Shown piece after piece: positions 36,290 through 45,599 of a stretch of 64,000 nt of DNA. Source of the stretch: Candidatus Gastranaerophilales bacterium (lineage in GTDB: Bacteria; Cyanobacteriota; Vampirovibrionia; Gastranaerophilales; Gastranaerophilaceae); contig CALUYO010000006.1 in NCBI GenBank assembly GCA_944325005.1, positions 31,523-95,522 of the forward strand, written 5' to 3'. The notes below the pieces were generated by a model that saw nothing but the letters and a program-made list of their open reading frames with translations, searched no databases and was not told the DNA's origin. Position 1 is the first letter of the stretch. Every line of letters starts with the position of its first letter. The translations under genes and the position numbers were made by a program.

Positions 36290-38380
36290 TTAAGCTTTTG
36301 CAGCACCTGATTTTTCGATAATTTCTTTTTCGATATTTGCAGGAACTTGTTCATAATGGTTAAATTCCATAGAGAATGTACCGCGTCCCTGAGTATTTGA
36401 TCTCAAATCAGTTGCATAACCGAACATGTTAGCAAGAGGTACGATTGCTCTCACAATAACATTTCCTGTGTTACCAACAGGTTCCTGACCTTCAACACGT
36501 CCGCGTCTTCTTGAAATGTCGCCGATAATTGTTCCTGTAAATTCATCAGGAATTTCAATTTCAACTTTCATCATAGGTTCAAGAATGCAAGGTTGAGCTT
36601 TCCGGCAGCCCTCTTTAATGGCCATAGACCCGGCAATTTTGAATGCCATTTCAGAAGAGTCAACTTCGTGATAACTTCCATCATAAAGTTCAACTTTAAC
36701 ATCAATCATAGGGAAGCCGGCTAAAATTCCGCCTTCTAAAGCTTCTTCCATACCTTTTCTTGCTGGTTCAATGTATTCTCTAGGAATAGCACCGCCGACG
36801 ATTTTGTTTTCAAATACAAATCCGGCATTTTCTTCAGCAGGAGAAATTTTAATTTTAACGTGTCCGTATTGACCTTTACCACCTGATTGACGGATGAATT
36901 TAGAATCCTGATCGGCAGTTCCACGAATTGTTTCTCTGTATGCAACCTGAGGTTTACCGATATTTGCTTCTACCTTAAATTCTCTAAGCATACGGTCAAC
37001 AATAATATCAAGGTGAAGTTCTCCCATACCTGAAATAATTGTCTGGCCCGTTTCTGTATCAGATTTAACACGGAAAGACGGATCTTCTTCTGCAAGTTTT
37101 TGAAGAGCAACACCCATTTTATCCTGATCGGCTTTAGTTTTCGGTTCAATCGCAACAGAAATAACCGGTTCAGGGAAAGTCATTCTTTCCAAGATAATCG
37201 GAGCTTTTTCGTCACAAAGAGTATCACCTGTTGTAGTATCTTTCAAACCAACTGCCGCACAGATATCACCTGCGTAAACTTCTTGTTCTTCAAGACGCTG
37301 GTCTGCATACATACGAACAAGTCTTGCAATACGTTCTTTTTTACCATTTGTTGCATTAAGAACATAAGACCCTGAAGTGATTACGCCTGAATAAACTCTT
37401 AAGAAAGTTAAACGACCAACATAAGGGTCTGTCATAACTTTAAATGCAAGAGCTGAGAAAGGTTCAGAATCTGAAGAATGTCTTTCAGTTTTTGTACCGT
37501 CTTCAAGTTCTCCTTCGATAGCTTTTACATCTACTGGAGAAGGCATATAATCAACTACGTTGTTCAAAAGTAATTGAACACCTTTATTTTTGAAAGCAGT
37601 ACCGCAGCAAACAGGAACTATTTTGTTTTCGCAAACTGCTTTTCTTAAAGCTTTTTTCAATTCATCAACAGTAATTGAATCAGGATCTTCAAAATATTTT
37701 TCCATCAATGCATCGTCTTCTGAAGCGATAGCTTCTACCATAGCATCTCTGTATTCTTTTGCTTTGTCAGCCATATCAGCCGGGATATCTTCTTCTCTAA
37801 TATCTGTTCCCAGGTCGTTTGTATAAATTTCGGCTTTCATAGTCATAAGATCAATCAAGCCTGTAAATTTATCTTCAGCACCGATAGGAAGCTGAATAGG
37901 AACAGCGTTAGCGCCGAGTCTGTTTTTAATTTGATCAATAACTCTGTAGAAATCTGCCCCTGTTCTGTCCATCTTGTTAACAAATACCATTCTAGGAACT
38001 TCATATCTGTTAGCCTGTCTCCAAACAGTTTCTGATTGAGATTGAACACCGCCTACAGCACAGAATACTGCAACAACACCGTCTAATACACGTAAAGATC
38101 TTTCAACTTCAATTGTAAAGTCAACGTGCCCCGGGGTGTCAATAATGTTAATCTGGTGTCCTTTCCATTCAGCAGTAACAGCAGCTGACTGGATTGTAAT
38201 ACCTCTTTCACGTTCCTGTTCCATAAAGTCTGTTACGGCAGCACCATCGTGTACTTCACCGATTTTATGAGTTTTTCCTGTATAGAACAAGATACGTTCG
38301 GTAGTAGTGGTTTTACCGGCATCAATGTGAGCGGCAATACCAATGTTTCTGATTTTTTCCAATGGAGTTTTTCTAGCCAT
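36290..38380 (-). CDS. fusA: Elongation factor G
   Basis: This 696 aa GTPase moves tRNA and mRNA through the ribosome and helps recycle ribosomes. G1 is AHIDAGKTT, switch II follows [17 protein letters not shown]3 is DTPGHVDF and G4 is NKMDRTGA. Domains II-V are complete and end near [22 protein letters not shown]. The length is standard. It is not next to rpsL-rpsG-tuf here. Confidence 0.97.
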   Translation of the reverse strand: MARKTPLEKIRNIGIAAHIDAGKTTTTERILFYTGKTHKIGEVHDGAAVTDFMEQERERGITIQSAAVTAEWKGHQINIIDTPGHVDFTIEVERSLRVLDGVVAVFCAVGGVQSQSETVWRQANRYEVPRMVFVNKMDRTGADFYRVIDQIKNRLGANAVPIQLPIGAEDKFTGLIDLMTMKAEIYTNDLGTDIREEDIPADMADKAKEYRDAMVEAIASEDDALMEKYFEDPDSITVDELKKALRKAVCENKIVPVCCGTAFKNKGVQLLLNNVVDYMPSPVDVKAIEGELEDGTKTERHSSDSEPFSALAFKVMTDPYVGRLTFLRVYSGVITSGSYVLNATNGKKERIARLVRMYADQRLEEQEVYAGDICAAVGLKDTTTGDTLCDEKAPIILERMTFPEPVISVAIEPKTKADQDKMGVALQKLAEEDPSFRVKSDTETGQTIISGMGELHLDIIVDRMLREFKVEANIGKPQVAYRETIRGTADQDSKFIRQSGGKGQYGHVKIKISPAEENAGFVFENKIVGGAIPREYIEPARKGMEEALEGGILAGFPMIDVKVELYDGSYHEVDSSEMAFKIAGSMAIKEGCRKAQPCILEPMMKVEIEIPDEFTGTIIGDISRRRGRVEGQEPVGNTGNVIVRAIVPLANMFGYATDLRSNTQGRGTFSMEFNHYEQVPANIEKEIIEKSGAAKA

Positions 38381-38475
38381 TTTCTCATTTTCCTTTTTAT
38401 ATTGTGTACATCGCTATTAATATTTTAGCCTCATGAAAATTATCACACAAACAAATATTTTTACAAACTGATTTG

Positions 38476-38503
38476 TTGATATTTTACATATTTGCAATAT
38501 AAT
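38476..38503 (+). promoter_or_regulatory. Promoter for uppS, probably leaderless
   Basis: TTGATA (38476-38481), a 16-base spacer and TATAAT (38498-38503) put the transcription start at about 38510, one base before the uppS ATG at 38511. Confidence 0.6.
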
Positions 38504-38510
38504 TAAGATT

Positions 38511-39239
38511 ATGAAAACACTTGAAAAAGATTTAATTACCTCGCAAACAGTAAAAGAAACTAATCTCCAGCATATTGCAATAATAATGGACGGCAACAGA
38601 AGATGGGCGAAAGAAAGAAATTTACCCTCGGCAATGGGGCATAAAAAAGGTGTTGATTCATTAAAAGCAACATTGCGTGCCTGCAAAGATTTCGGGATAA
38701 AGTATTTAACTGTTTATGCATTTTCAACCGAAAACTGGAACAGAAAAAAAGAAGAAGTCGATTTTTTGATGGAACTTCTTGCAATTACGCTCCAAAACGA
38801 ACTTGCAGAAATGCACTCGGAAGGTGTTGTAATTTCATTTATCGGTGATACAACAAAATTAAGCGATAAATTGCAAAAAATTCTTAAAAATTCTGTTGAA
38901 ACAACAAAAAATAACACAGGTGTTCATCTTCAAATCGCGTTTAATTACGGCGCGAGAGATGAAATTGTTCATGCGGTAAAAAGCATTGTTGCGCAAGGAA
39001 TTAAGGTCGAAGATATAACAGAAAATTTGATATCTGAAAATCTATATACAAACAATATTCCAGATCCTGATTTATTAATACGTACAGGCGGGGAGATGAG
39101 AATTTCAAATTATCTATTGTGGCAGATTGCCTATTCTGAAATTTATATAACAAAACAATTCTGGCCTGAGTTTGACAAAAATTCGCTTGCTGTTGCAATA
39201 GAAGAGTTCCATAACAGGCAAAGAAGGTTTGGGAAATAG
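38511..39239 (+). CDS. uppS: Isoprenyl transferase (undecaprenyl-diphosphate synthase family)
   Basis: This 242 aa cis-prenyltransferase makes the polyprenyl diphosphate carrier for cell-wall and LPS sugars. The catalytic motif IIMDGNRRWAKER (Asp27), the YAFSTENW block, the TGGEMRISNYLLWQIAYSE block and the C-terminal RQRRFGK are all present. No Shine-Dalgarno precedes the ATG and the promoter is at the right place for a leaderless message. It is followed after 4 bases by rdgB. Confidence 0.96.
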   Translation: MKTLEKDLITSQTVKETNLQHIAIIMDGNRRWAKERNLPSAMGHKKGVDSLKATLRACKDFGIKYLTVYAFSTENWNRKKEEVDFLMELLAITLQNELAEMHSEGVVISFIGDTTKLSDKLQKILKNSVETTKNNTGVHLQIAFNYGARDEIVHAVKSIVAQGIKVEDITENLISENLYTNNIPDPDLLIRTGGEMRISNYLLWQIAYSEIYITKQFWPEFDKNSLAVAIEEFHNRQRRFGK

Positions 39240-39243
39240 TAAA

Positions 39244-39804
39244 ATGAAGATAGTTTTTGCAACCGGCAACGTACATAAATTACAGGAAATAAACGAAATT
39301 TCCAAAGGTTCGGGGATTGAATTTGTCTTACCGGCAGATGGTTTTGCTCCTGTAGAAAACGGTGAAACATTTGAGGAAAATTCTTTGATTAAAGCAAGAG
39401 AAGCAGCACGTGTCAGCGGCATGACAGCACTTGCAGATGATTCCGGCTTGTGTGTGGAAGCTTTAGGCGGGGCTCCGGGTATACATTCGGCGAGATATGC
39501 CCAAACACCTCAGGCAAGGATCGACAAACTATTAAACGTACTTAGAAACGAACAAAACAGAAAAGCAAAGTTTGTTTGCTCAATGACTTTGGTAGACAAA
39601 GACGGTAATATATTATTCCAGACACGCGGAGAATGCTACGGGGAAATTGCTTATAGGCAATCCGGAACAAACGGTTTTGGCTACGATCCGATTTTTCGGG
39701 TTGAAAACACTTCCCGCAGTATGGCAGAAATGTCTGAAGAAGAAAAAAATGAAATATCTCACAGAGGCAGAGCATTGAGGAAAGTGCTGGAGTTTTTGAA
39801 ATAA
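39244..39804 (+). CDS. rdgB: XTP/dITP diphosphatase (RdgB/HAM1 family)
   Basis: This 186 aa house-cleaning enzyme removes non-canonical purine triphosphates from the nucleotide pool. MKIVFATGNVHKLQEI, the FEENSLIKAREAA block, ALADDSGLCVEALGGAPGIHSARYA and the C-terminal GYDPIF are canonical. An upstream in-frame start at 39229 exists, but ATG 39244 gives the family start. It is co-transcribed with uppS. Confidence 0.95.
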   Translation: MKIVFATGNVHKLQEINEISKGSGIEFVLPADGFAPVENGETFEENSLIKAREAARVSGMTALADDSGLCVEALGGAPGIHSARYAQTPQARIDKLLNVLRNEQNRKAKFVCSMTLVDKDGNILFQTRGECYGEIAYRQSGTNGFGYDPIFRVENTSRSMAEMSEEEKNEISHRGRALRKVLEFLK

Positions 39805-39811
39805 CTGTTTT

Positions 39812-39857
39812 TCAATTTTATGCAATATCTGAGTGGCAGGGCAGCAGCAAGCTGCAA
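39812..39857 (+). repeat. Degenerate copy of the dispersed 3'-end repeat
   Basis: TTTTATGCA.TA.C.GAGTGGC.GGG matches the second unit of the 28178-28316 repeat in the same order and orientation. It lies directly after rdgB and ends in GCAGC/GCTGC. Confidence 0.45.
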
Positions 39858-39890
39858 AAAAAAGACCGGCGTGAAAAGATTTTCCGGTCT
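39855..39890 (-). terminator. Rho-independent terminator for the prepilin gene
   Basis: AGACCGG (39863-39869) pairs with CCGGTCT (39884-39890). Reading the minus strand, the stem is followed by a T run (39862-39855). Confidence 0.8.
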
Positions 39891-39926
39891 ACAAAAAGAT
39901 TCGATTTATTCATATACAAAGTTATT

Positions 39927-40622
39927 TTATTTAGAATACAATACTGCTCTTGCCGCAACAGAACTTGGCAGAATTGTCTGATCATAAAATACTACAGGAT
40001 AAACATCAGTAGGATTTTTGATCCTACAATTTGTCTCTGATGCTGTACCATCAGTAGCAGAATTATCACATTTTACGAGTCTGTTTGGTGGTTTTACACC
40101 ATTGACATCTATGAAACCTCTACAACCAGTACCTGTAAGCGCATCTTTTCCTTCTGGACCTTTTGTACAACTGGCTGAATTTGCTGGAAATGAAAACATA
40201 ATACCATCATTGAAAAATAATGTAACATTACTGTTGGCATCTAAAGTCACAGTATCATTTCCATCTATCCCCCCATTTGCAATCGAATAGGTTCCCCCAT
40301 TACTAAGCTGTGGCATAGTTGTTGAGCTACAACCAGAAGCACAAACAGAATTAACTACATTCATTCTATTTTCAAAAATAGTTTTAAGCGTGTATGTCCC
40401 CGAACCTGTTGCATCAGCGAAATTCCAGTCATCCAATGCTACATTAAGTGTGACAGCCTGTGAAAGAGCGGATAAAGCTTTTTTATATGCCGCTTTATAC
40501 TGTGCGCCCTGTGTCGAATTCATCAATGTAGGCATTGTCATTGCTGCTACAACACCGATAATACCAAGTGTAATTAAAACTTCCGCTAATGTGAAAGCTC
40601 CTCTCATGTTTGATAATCTCAT
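39927..40622 (-). CDS. Type IV prepilin-like protein (XRE-linked)
   Basis: This protein of about 231 aa has a short leader ending RGA and the prepilin helix FTLAEVLITLGIIGVVAAMTMP with Glu at +5. The residue before the cut is Ala rather than the usual Gly. The globular part has paired cysteines (ASGCSSTTM, ASCTKG, TGCRGF, VKCDNS, TNCRIK), likely disulfides. I choose ATG 40622, 9 bases after AAAGGTGG; a GTG at 40634 is possible. It is driven by a perfect promoter inside a 15-base inverted repeat and is divergent from an XRE regulator. Confidence 0.88.
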   Translation of the reverse strand: MRLSNMRGAFTLAEVLITLGIIGVVAAMTMPTLMNSTQGAQYKAAYKKALSALSQAVTLNVALDDWNFADATGSGTYTLKTIFENRMNVVNSVCASGCSSTTMPQLSNGGTYSIANGGIDGNDTVTLDANSNVTLFFNDGIMFSFPANSASCTKGPEGKDALTGTGCRGFIDVNGVKPPNRLVKCDNSATDGTASETNCRIKNPTDVYPVVFYDQTILPSSVAARAVLYSK

Positions 40623-40660
40623 AATCATTTCCACCTTTCTTGAATATTGTATACATGATT

Positions 40661-40708
40661 ATTATACGATATTTATATCAATTTGTCAAGATTATTGATA
40701 TAAATATC
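40661..40708 (-). promoter_or_regulatory. Consensus promoter within a 15-base inverted repeat
   Basis: On the minus strand TTGACA (40689-40684), 17 bases, TATAAT (40666-40661) is a perfect sigma70 promoter for the prepilin. The arms GATATTTATATCAAT (40668-40682) and ATTGATATAAATATC (40694-40708) are exact complements. They cover the spacer and bracket the -35 box, an ideal repressor site for the divergent XRE protein. Confidence 0.8.
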
Positions 40709-40754
40709 ATTATATCATTTTAAACTTGTCTATATATTTTATTAGAGGTTTATA

Positions 40755-41084
40755 ATGAATTTAGATAAAGAAATTATCGGTAAAAAAATCAGGCAAATAA
40801 GGAAGGAAAAAGGACTTTCGCAGGAAGAACTCTCCGAAAAAATTGATATTTCTCCGCGTCACATGTGTACTATTGAGAATGGAAATTCTTATCCATCAAT
40901 AGAAACATTTATTAAAATTTCTGAAATTCTTGATATAGATATCAATGAATTTTTTAATTTAACCCCGCAAAAAAACGATACTCTTAGAAATGATATTTAT
41001 AACCTGATACAAACTTCATCTATTCAAGAACTTCATCTAATCAAAGATATTATTTCTGCAATCCAGAAAAACAGAAAAATCTGA
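40755..41084 (+). CDS. XRE-family regulator, divergent to a prepilin
   Basis: This 109 aa protein has an N-terminal HTH (about residues 8-65: LSQEELSEKIDISPRHMCTIENGNSYPS) and a helical C-terminus. It is a paralogue of the 105 aa regulator at 5984-6301, sharing the IENG helix and overall size. AGAGG precedes the ATG. The 15-base inverted repeat over the prepilin promoter is its likely binding site. It could also affect the downstream efflux operon, which begins 125 bases after it. Confidence 0.9.
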   Translation: MNLDKEIIGKKIRQIRKEKGLSQEELSEKIDISPRHMCTIENGNSYPSIETFIKISEILDIDINEFFNLTPQKNDTLRNDIYNLIQTSSIQELHLIKDIISAIQKNRKI

Positions 41085-41117
41085 GATAAACAACAGGATA
41101 ATTTTAAAATAATATTG

Positions 41118-41170
41118 TTGACAGCAATTTATGTTTAATAGTAAAATAATTATGTTGCAAAAACAACATA
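41118..41170 (+). promoter_or_regulatory. Promoter and hairpin upstream of the efflux operon
   Basis: TTGACA (41118-41123), an 18-base spacer and TAAAAT (41142-41147) form the likely efflux promoter. TATGTTG (41151-41157) and CAACATA (41164-41170) form a perfect inverted repeat at the transcription start, an operator candidate. Confidence 0.6.
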
Positions 41171-41209
41171 AAATGCCCATTTACTCTAAAAATCAGACAG
41201 GGAGAGACA

Positions 41210-42370
41210 ATGAAAAAAAATATTATAATATTTTTGACAGTTATTATTGCCGCAATACTTATAAGATTTGGATTTTCCCGCATTTCTAATTTCTTACAGA
41301 ATAAAGCTATGATAAACAAACCGGCTCCGAGCGTTACAGTTCAGGAAATTGAAAATAAAAGCGTTATAAGAAGTTTTGAAGCCCCAGGAAGGGTTGTTTC
41401 AAAATACAGAGTTGATGTTTTAGCACGTATTTCCGGCTATCTGCAAAAAAGCTATTTTAAAGAAGGTGATTATGTAAAAGCCGGACAGGTTTTGTTTCTT
41501 ATTGAACCTACGGAATACTCCAATGCGGCAAATGTTGCAGGGGCAAATGTAAAAAATCTTAGAGCACAGCTAGTTTATGCAGAAAAACAACTTGCACGTG
41601 CGGCAGAACTTGTAAAAAAAGATTACATTGCAAAGTCACAGTATGACCAGATGCTTTCTAACAGGGATGCCCTTAAAGCACAACTGGCTTCAGCAGAAGC
41701 TTCATTTAATGATGCAAACAGGAATCTAAGTTATACGAATGTAAAATCTCCTGTAGACGGTAAAGTCGGTATAATAAATGTAACAGTAGGAAATTATGTT
41801 TCACCGACTTCAGGTGCTTTAACAACAATCAACAGTACTAATCCTATATATGTAACTTTCCCGCTGGATTCAAATGATTTTCAGGCGCTTTCAAGCGCAG
41901 ATAAAGAAAATAATAAAAATAGAAAAGTAGAACTTTTGTTAAGCGGAGGAACAAAATATCCTGTTAACGGAGTTCAAGACTTTCAGGATAACAAAGTAGA
42001 TCAGTCAACAGGTACTGTAACTATGAGGGCGACATTTGAAAATCCGAATAATCAGCTTATTCATGGAGAGTTTGTCACCGTTAAACTATATGCCAACAAT
42101 CCTGTTGACGTTCCTGTTGCACCGGTTACTGCCGTTTTAGAAAATCAAGCCGGTAAATATGTTTATAAACTTGATGAAAATGAACTTCCTCAATTAACAT
42201 ACGTTAAGATCGGTGAGCAGCAGGGTGAAAACTGGATTATTACTGAAGGTTTGAAAAAAGGTGACAGGATTGTCACAGAGGGGTTACAAAAAGTTACTCC
42301 GGGTAAACCTGTTAAAATCGTCTCAGAAGAAGAAATGAAAAAAATTAAAACAGAAAAAGTAACTAAATAG
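41210..42370 (+). CDS. RND efflux periplasmic adaptor subunit
   Basis: This 386 aa membrane-fusion protein links the RND pump to the outer-membrane channel. It has an N-terminal membrane anchor (residues 4-22), a lipoyl half-motif (SGYLQKSYFKEGDYVKAGQVLFLIEP), an alpha-hairpin (about 100-165), the second lipoyl half (TNVKSPVDGKVGIINVTVGNYV) and beta-barrel and membrane-proximal domains. A GGGAG site precedes the ATG. It is first in an adaptor-pump-channel operon. Confidence 0.95.
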   Translation: MKKNIIIFLTVIIAAILIRFGFSRISNFLQNKAMINKPAPSVTVQEIENKSVIRSFEAPGRVVSKYRVDVLARISGYLQKSYFKEGDYVKAGQVLFLIEPTEYSNAANVAGANVKNLRAQLVYAEKQLARAAELVKKDYIAKSQYDQMLSNRDALKAQLASAEASFNDANRNLSYTNVKSPVDGKVGIINVTVGNYVSPTSGALTTINSTNPIYVTFPLDSNDFQALSSADKENNKNRKVELLLSGGTKYPVNGVQDFQDNKVDQSTGTVTMRATFENPNNQLIHGEFVTVKLYANNPVDVPVAPVTAVLENQAGKYVYKLDENELPQLTYVKIGEQQGENWIITEGLKKGDRIVTEGLQKVTPGKPVKIVSEEEMKKIKTEKVTK

Positions 42371-42470
42371 AGGAACAGAGGGTAAATAAGACAGGAAAAC
42401 GGACAGGTTTACAAATATATATTTAAAACTTGACCGCCGGCCCCCTAATCTTCTAAGCAAAAGGGATATA

Positions 42471-45400
42471 ATGCAAAACGAAAATAAAGGAAACTTATTT
42501 ATAAAACGGCCGAAATTAGCAATAGTAATATCTGTTGCTATAATGCTTGCCGGTGCGCTTATGATTTTGGCTCTGCCTCTTGAAGAATACCCGTCTATTA
42601 CACCGCCGCAGGTTATCGTAACTGCAACATATGCCGGTGCCAGTTCTGATGTTATTGAAGATACAATCGCGGCTCCTGTAGAAGCACAATTAAACGGTGT
42701 TGAGGATATGATTTATATGTCATCAACTTCGCAAAACGGACAGTATCAGCTTACATTATATTTCGAAATCGGCTCTGATCCTGATATGGCGGTAGTAAAC
42801 GTCCAAAACCAGCTGCAGCTTGTTACCCCGCGTCTTCCTGAAGAAGTAAAGCGATACGGCCTTACCGTTCGTAAATCTACCGGCGGCCCCGGTTTAATGA
42901 TGATTTCGGTTAATTCACCTACACATACATATGATTCATTATATATTGCAAACTATGCTTCTATATATATTAAAGACGAACTTGCACGTATTAAAGGAGT
43001 TGGTAAAGTAGTTGTTTTCGGCTCATCCGATTATTCAATGAGAGTCTGGCTAGATGCAGGGAAAATGGCAAATCTTGGGGTTTCAATATCAGAAGTTAAT
43101 GCGGCAATTCAAAGCCAAAATACGCAAGTTCCGGCAGGAGACCTCGGTGTTGAACCGATGAAAAATAAACAGCTCATAAAGCTTACTATGAGGACAAAAG
43201 GACGTCTGAAAGATGTCGAAGAATTTGAAAATATAATTATACGTTCAAAATCGGATGGGTCTCAAATTAAACTTAAAGATATAGCAAGAATTGAACTCGG
43301 AGCTGAAAGTTATTCATATTTCTCCCGTATCGGAGGAAAAGACTCTGCAATTATTTCCGTAAGCCAGCTGCCGGAAGCAAACGCAATTGATCTTTCAAAC
43401 AAAATAAGAGCCAAAATGGCGGAATTAAGCAAGAGTTTTCCGCAGGGGATCGAATATAAAATCCAGCGCGACGAAACAGAATTTGTACGAGAATCTATTA
43501 AAGAAGTTATTAACGCGATAGGACTTGCAATTGTTCTTGTAGGTATTGTAACTTATATGTTTCTTGGAAGCGGAAGGGCTGCACTTATTCCATTTTGTGC
43601 AATTCCGGTTTCACTAATCGGTGTATTTATATTTATGAATATTCTGGGTTTTTCAATAAACCTTTTGATTTTATTCGGACTTGTACTTGCTGTAGGACTT
43701 GTTGTAGACGATGCTATTGTTGTACTTGAAAATACACAAAGGCATATTCAGGAAGGGAAAAATCCTGTTGATGCGACAGAAGTTACAATGGAAGAGGTAT
43801 TTGGTGCTGTTCTTGCAACTTCTCTGGTTTTGATGGCAGTATTTGTCCCGGTATCTTTTATGACAGGAATAACCGGACAGATGTTTAGACAATTTGCACT
43901 CTGTATAGCATCTTCTATAGGTTTGTCAACACTTGTAGCGTTAACACTTGCTCCGGCACTTTGTGCAACTATTTTAAAACCCGGTGAAGAAAAAGCAGAT
44001 TTTGAATTCATTCAAAAATTTGATGACTGGTTTAACAGTATAAGAGATAAGTATCTAGATGGAGTTAAAATCTTTATTAACTCTCCGAAATTAACAATAG
44101 TTCTATATCTTGGAATTCTGCTTTTTACAGGTGCAATGTTTTACCTTATTCCAAAAGGTTTCTTACCTACAGAAGATAAAGGTGCCGTATTTTCTCAAAT
44201 TCAGCTCCCGGACGGTTCTTCCGCTTCAAGAACAGATATGGTTGCAACAGAAGTTGAAGAAAGAATTTTAAACATTCCCGGGGTTGAAAATACGATTACA
44301 ATGGTCGGCTATTCCGGAGAAAATACTGCTCTTATAGTTGCAGAACTTGCAAACTGGTCTGAACGTAAAAGCAAAGATTTGTCAATGCAAAGTATTCTCA
44401 GTAAAATTAAAAAAGAATTTGCGAACTATCCATCCGCAACAATTGCATCATTCTCTCCTCCGTCTATTTCAGGTTTAGGTATGTTTGGCGGTTTTGAATA
44501 CCAGCTGCTTGACAAAGGAGACAGAACTCCTCAAGAATTATACGATGAAGCTCAAAAAATAATTGCAGAAGCAAACAAAAATTCGGCATTTCAGATGGTA
44601 TATACTTCATTTACTGCTAATCTTCCCCAGTTATTGATAAATGTTGATGAGAAAAAAGCCCTTGCTCAGGGGGTAGATATTTCTGAAATCTACAGTGCTC
44701 TTTCCGGTTATTTCGGGAAATCTTATGTTAATGACTTTAACAAATACGGCCGTGTGTACCGTGTATATTTACAAGCAGATTCGCAATTCAGAGAAAAAAC
44801 TGCTGATATTGACAAAATATACATAAAAAATAATGCAGGAACAATGGTTCCTTTATCTTCGGTTGTAAGCATCAAAAATATTGTAGGTCCTTATAGCTTA
44901 ACAAGATACAATATGTATCCTGCAATAACTATTAATGGACAGGCCAGAAATGGTGTTAGTTCAGGTCAGGCAATGAGTGCAATGGAAACTCTTTCAGAAC
45001 AAATTCTGCCTAAAGATATGGGCTACGCCTGGTCAGGTAGTTCGTTGCAGGAAAAAGAATCAAGCGGACAAATTGGTCCAATCCTTACAATGTCTCTTGT
45101 TTTCATATACTTGTTTCTTGTAGGACTTTATGAAAGCTGGATGCTTCCTATTGCTGTACTTTTAATTTCTCCCGTAGCACTTGTTGGGGCGCTTTTCTTC
45201 CAGTATGTTTCTGGATATTCACTGGATTTGTATTCACAAATCGGTCTTGTTATGTTAATAGGTTTATCAACAAAACAGGCAATTTTGATTATTGAATTTG
45301 CGAAAGATGCCCACCAATCAGGTATGGGAGTAAAAGACTCTGCAATGCAGGCGGCGAAATTAAGGTTTAGAGCTGTTATGATGACAAATATAGCATTCAT

Positions 45401-45599
45401 ACTCGGTCTTTTACCACTAGTATTTGCAAAAGGTGCCGGCGCTGCAAGTCGAAATTCCGTAGGTATGACTGTATTTGGCGGAATGATGGCTGTAGCATTT
45501 ATTGGAACTTTCCTTGTTCCGGCATTTTTCGTTATGGTAGAAAATTTTAAGCTCTATGTTGCACAAAAAGCCAGAGACTTTAGAAAAAAGGATAATTAA
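42471..45599 (+). CDS. RND efflux pump (HAE1/AcrB-type)
   Basis: This 1042 aa inner-membrane pump exports drugs or hydrophobic compounds using the proton gradient. The family order is intact: FIKRPKLAIVISVAIMLAG (TM1), the porter domain, LVLAVGLVVDDAIVVLENTQRHI (TM4 with the proton-relay Asp pair), the second half TM8-TM12, and a relay lysine in GLSTKQAILIIEFAKD. The length and double-repeat architecture are standard. A 100-base gap separates it from the adaptor; AAAGGG precedes the ATG. Confidence 0.96.
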   Translation: MQNENKGNLFIKRPKLAIVISVAIMLAGALMILALPLEEYPSITPPQVIVTATYAGASSDVIEDTIAAPVEAQLNGVEDMIYMSSTSQNGQYQLTLYFEIGSDPDMAVVNVQNQLQLVTPRLPEEVKRYGLTVRKSTGGPGLMMISVNSPTHTYDSLYIANYASIYIKDELARIKGVGKVVVFGSSDYSMRVWLDAGKMANLGVSISEVNAAIQSQNTQVPAGDLGVEPMKNKQLIKLTMRTKGRLKDVEEFENIIIRSKSDGSQIKLKDIARIELGAESYSYFSRIGGKDSAIISVSQLPEANAIDLSNKIRAKMAELSKSFPQGIEYKIQRDETEFVRESIKEVINAIGLAIVLVGIVTYMFLGSGRAALIPFCAIPVSLIGVFIFMNILGFSINLLILFGLVLAVGLVVDDAIVVLENTQRHIQEGKNPVDATEVTMEEVFGAVLATSLVLMAVFVPVSFMTGITGQMFRQFALCIASSIGLSTLVALTLAPALCATILKPGEEKADFEFIQKFDDWFNSIRDKYLDGVKIFINSPKLTIVLYLGILLFTGAMFYLIPKGFLPTEDKGAVFSQIQLPDGSSASRTDMVATEVEERILNIPGVENTITMVGYSGENTALIVAELANWSERKSKDLSMQSILSKIKKEFANYPSATIASFSPPSISGLGMFGGFEYQLLDKGDRTPQELYDEAQKIIAEANKNSAFQMVYTSFTANLPQLLINVDEKKALAQGVDISEIYSALSGYFGKSYVNDFNKYGRVYRVYLQADSQFREKTADIDKIYIKNNAGTMVPLSSVVSIKNIVGPYSLTRYNMYPAITINGQARNGVSSGQAMSAMETLSEQILPKDMGYAWSGSSLQEKESSGQIGPILTMSLVFIYLFLVGLYESWMLPIAVLLISPVALVGALFFQYVSGYSLDLYSQIGLVMLIGLSTKQAILIIEFAKDAHQSGMGVKDSAMQAAKLRFRAVMMTNIAFILGLLPLVFAKGAGAASRNSVGMTVFGGMMAVAFIGTFLVPAFFVMVENFKLYVAQKARDFRKKDN

